From an uncultured Collinsella sp. (GTDB lineage: Bacteria; Actinomycetota; Coriobacteriia; Coriobacteriales; Coriobacteriaceae), in contig USFU01000088.1 in the NCBI GenBank assembly GCA_900554135.1, positions 1 through 7,038 of the forward strand: 7,038 bases of DNA. Direction: 5' to 3'. The number at the start of each line of letters is the position of its first letter. Position 1 is the stretch's first letter. The position numbers were made by a program, and so were the translations under genes. Below the pieces are notes generated by a model that worked only from the letters and a program-made list of their open reading frames with translations, had not been told where the DNA came from and did no database searches. Of this stretch, positions 5,702 to 7,038 are shown piece by piece.

Positions 5702-6646
5702 CTACTCCTCGCGGTCGAACTCTTCGTCGGCGCCGAGCACACGGCCGCTGTAGTTGACGTGACCGGTCACGGCCTCCATGTCGCCTGTTTCGATAAAGCG
5801 GGCGACCGTGCACTCGTAATCGACCAGCGCGCGGTCAAAGACCTCGGGGAAGCTCTCGTTCGAGACCCCATCGGTAAAGGGATTCTTCCACGTCAGATGG
5901 CCCAGATTGCCGGTGCGCTCGGGCGGCTCGGTCGTCACGCGGTGAGCAAGGCCATCGAGCAGGGAGTAGTCGTGTACTAGGCCCTCGACCAGGGCAAGTG
6001 CACGCGTCTTGGCCGAGCCCGCCGGCTCAATGGCGCGATAGAGCAGCTGCATGTCGGCAACGGCGGCCCCGTACTCCCCCGCCGGGATATCGATACCGTA
6101 CACACGCCCGGCAACATAGCTCATCAGCACGCCGGCCACGCGATTGATGCGGTCGGTAGTAACGATCTCGCCCGCCGGCGGATAGTCGTCGACCGTGGCG
6201 CCGTCGCGCTTGACCTGCAGCATCAGTACGTCCAGGTCGCTCTCGAGCACCGCATGGACCTGGCTGCCCGAAGCCTCGAGCTCGGGATCGGAATCCACAA
6301 TGCCAAACTGCTGCTCGTAGACAAAGGGGTGGGCATTGCGGTCGAGCACATAGTGCGACAGAAGGCCCAGCGCAAAGGCGCGGCCCAGATTGGCATCGCG
6401 CGGCTGCAGGCGCGACACGCCGTCGCGCAGGCACGAGAACTGGCGCGACATGCGCGAGCGGTGCATGACTTGAGCAAGCGACGTGCAATCGGAAACGCGC
6501 GGCGTCAGGATGTGGAAGAAAAACGGGTCGGGGCCCTGGTTGCCCAGGATAAAAGCAATGCGTTCCTCGTCGGACGTAATGACGCCCTGCGGCAGACGCT
6601 CGATGCTTTCCTCGCCAAATAGATGATGGGTGATGAGCGCAGGCAT
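5702..6646 (-). CDS. Zinc-dependent phospholipase C-like protein, cytosolic
   Basis: The 314-residue product resembles the zinc-dependent phospholipase C/S1-P1 fold, an all-helical enzyme that binds three zinc ions. The expected ligands appear in order: His7/His8 in ITHHLFG, Asp40 in NQGPDPFFF, His62, then His98-x3-Asp102-x3-His106 in SHYVLDRNAHPF, and His131-x3-Glu135 in HAVLES. This matches the H-x3-D and H-x3-E spacings known from Bacillus cereus PLC. No signal peptide is present, so the N-terminal Trp ligand created by processing in the secreted enzyme is missing and the protein should stay in the cytosol. The substrate is unknown. I chose the ATG at 6644-6646 because GAAAGGA lies about 6 bases upstream and the ITHH motif follows at once; an earlier ATG-like start ten codons upstream lacks a site. 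It follows the truncated LytTR gene by 92 bases. Confidence 0.88.
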   Translation of the reverse strand: MPALITHHLFGEESIERLPQGVITSDEERIAFILGNQGPDPFFFHILTPRVSDCTSLAQVMHRSRMSRQFSCLRDGVSRLQPRDANLGRAFALGLLSHYVLDRNAHPFVYEQQFGIVDSDPELEASGSQVHAVLESDLDVLMLQVKRDGATVDDYPPAGEIVTTDRINRVAGVLMSYVAGRVYGIDIPAGEYGAAVADMQLLYRAIEPAGSAKTRALALVEGLVHDYSLLDGLAHRVTTEPPERTGNLGHLTWKNPFTDGVSNESFPEVFDRALVDYECTVARFIETGDMEAVTGHVNYSGRVLGADEEFDREE

Positions 6647-6678
6647 AATAATCCTTTCGATTTCATTCGATGTCACCC

Positions 6679-6684
6679 ATTATG
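6679..6684 (-). promoter_or_regulatory. Candidate -10 box upstream of the phospholipase-like gene
   Basis: The minus strand reads TGGG-CATAAT-GG, a 5 of 6 match to TATAAT, 32 bases before the start codon at 6646. A weak TTGGCA lies 15 bases upstream, shorter than the usual spacing. The TGGG context is shared with the box at 4242-4247. Confidence 0.42.
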
Positions 6685-6738
6685 CCCATCGCACGGTCAT
6701 GCCAAACCTGCGGCGGTAAACGACGGTGTACAGGTCGC

Positions 6739-7038
6739 CTATGCAAGCCCCAGATGAGCCTTGACCTCGGCGGCACGACGACGGGACACGGGCACCGTCG
6801 AGCTCACGCGATCGAGTCGAAGCTCCATAAGTCCCGTGGAGCCGATCTCGACATTATGCACGTCTTCCAAATTAACCAGATAGCTGCGGTGGACGCGGAT
6901 AAAGCCCTCGGAGGCCAGGCGACGCTCGAGCGAGGAAATCGACTCATTGATCAGGTACGTCCCCTCGGCGCAGACGGCGTTGCAAAAATCGGCGCGCGCC
7001 TCAAAGTAGCAGACATCCGCCACGGGAATGAACACCTT
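6739..7038 (-). CDS. LytTR-domain transcriptional regulator, partial (C-terminal end)
   Basis: Only the last 99 codons are present; the frame is open through the right edge at 7038, so the N-terminal part, probably a receiver domain, lies outside. The visible part is a LytTR DNA-binding domain. It opens with KVFIPVADVCYF and continues with FIRVHRSYLVNLEDV and VPVSRRRAAEVK before the TAG stop. It matches the LytTR domain of the regulator at 851-1567 in the same order, including RVHR-Y-VNL and VPVSRRR, so the two are paralogous types. A GTG at 7033-7035 is internal to the domain and is not a real start. No T-tailed hairpin is seen between this stop and the next gene, so readthrough into the phospholipase-like gene is possible. 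Its partner kinase would be expected outside the window. Confidence 0.94.
   Translation of the reverse strand, partial: KVFIPVADVCYFEARADFCNAVCAEGTYLINESISSLERRLASEGFIRVHRSYLVNLEDVHNVEIGSTGLMELRLDRVSSTVPVSRRRAAEVKAHLGLA

Noticed and set aside
1..7038. CRISPR array, tRNA, rRNA or insertion sequence
   Set aside because: I saw no regularly spaced repeats of 25-40 bases, no cloverleaf or rRNA-like sequence, and no transposase motif or flanking terminal repeats.

Overview
All seven protein genes in this window lie on the minus strand, so transcription runs from the right edge toward the left. GC content is moderately high, and start sites carry clear AGGAGG-like Shine-Dalgarno sequences. The gene set includes LytTR-type regulators, a UMF1-type transporter and a cytosolic zinc phospholipase C-like protein. 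Together these suggest a Gram-positive gut actinobacterium of the Coriobacteriia, most like Collinsella. That assignment rests on recognition of overall style, not on a search.

From right to left the layout is as follows. First comes the C-terminal DNA-binding end of a LytTR regulator, cut by the window edge. Next are a cytosolic protein with the complete zinc-ligand set of the phospholipase C/P1 fold and a 12-helix UMF1/Atg22-like MFS transporter. A 182-base intergenic region follows, holding an inverted repeat, a promoter-like box and a strong terminator hairpin. Then comes a compact unit: a family-2 glycosyltransferase, a LytS-type sensor histidine kinase overlapping it by ATGA, and a LytTR response regulator. 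A hairpin terminator closes this unit. Last is a small YfcE/MJ0936-type metallophosphoesterase, closed by a near-perfect, probably bidirectional terminator. The first 124 bases are a C homopolymer with errors and look like a contig-end sequencing artefact. Bases 125-249 hold no recognisable gene.

The functional core is the glycosyltransferase, kinase and response regulator cluster. The kinase senses through two N-terminal membrane helices and a GAF-like region and should phosphorylate the response regulator at Asp54. The co-translated glycosyltransferase suggests a link to cell-surface glycan, but the target genes cannot be read from this window. The unit's leader contains an intrinsic terminator ending only 22 nt before the glycosyltransferase start. 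Transcripts starting upstream must pass it, so either it is an attenuator or the unit depends on readthrough.

Nothing here proves a wholly new system. The most unusual points are the terminator-in-leader arrangement, the fusion of a glycosyltransferase to a two-component operon, a recurring TGGGYAYRATG promoter-like box, and the phospholipase-like enzyme without a secretion signal.
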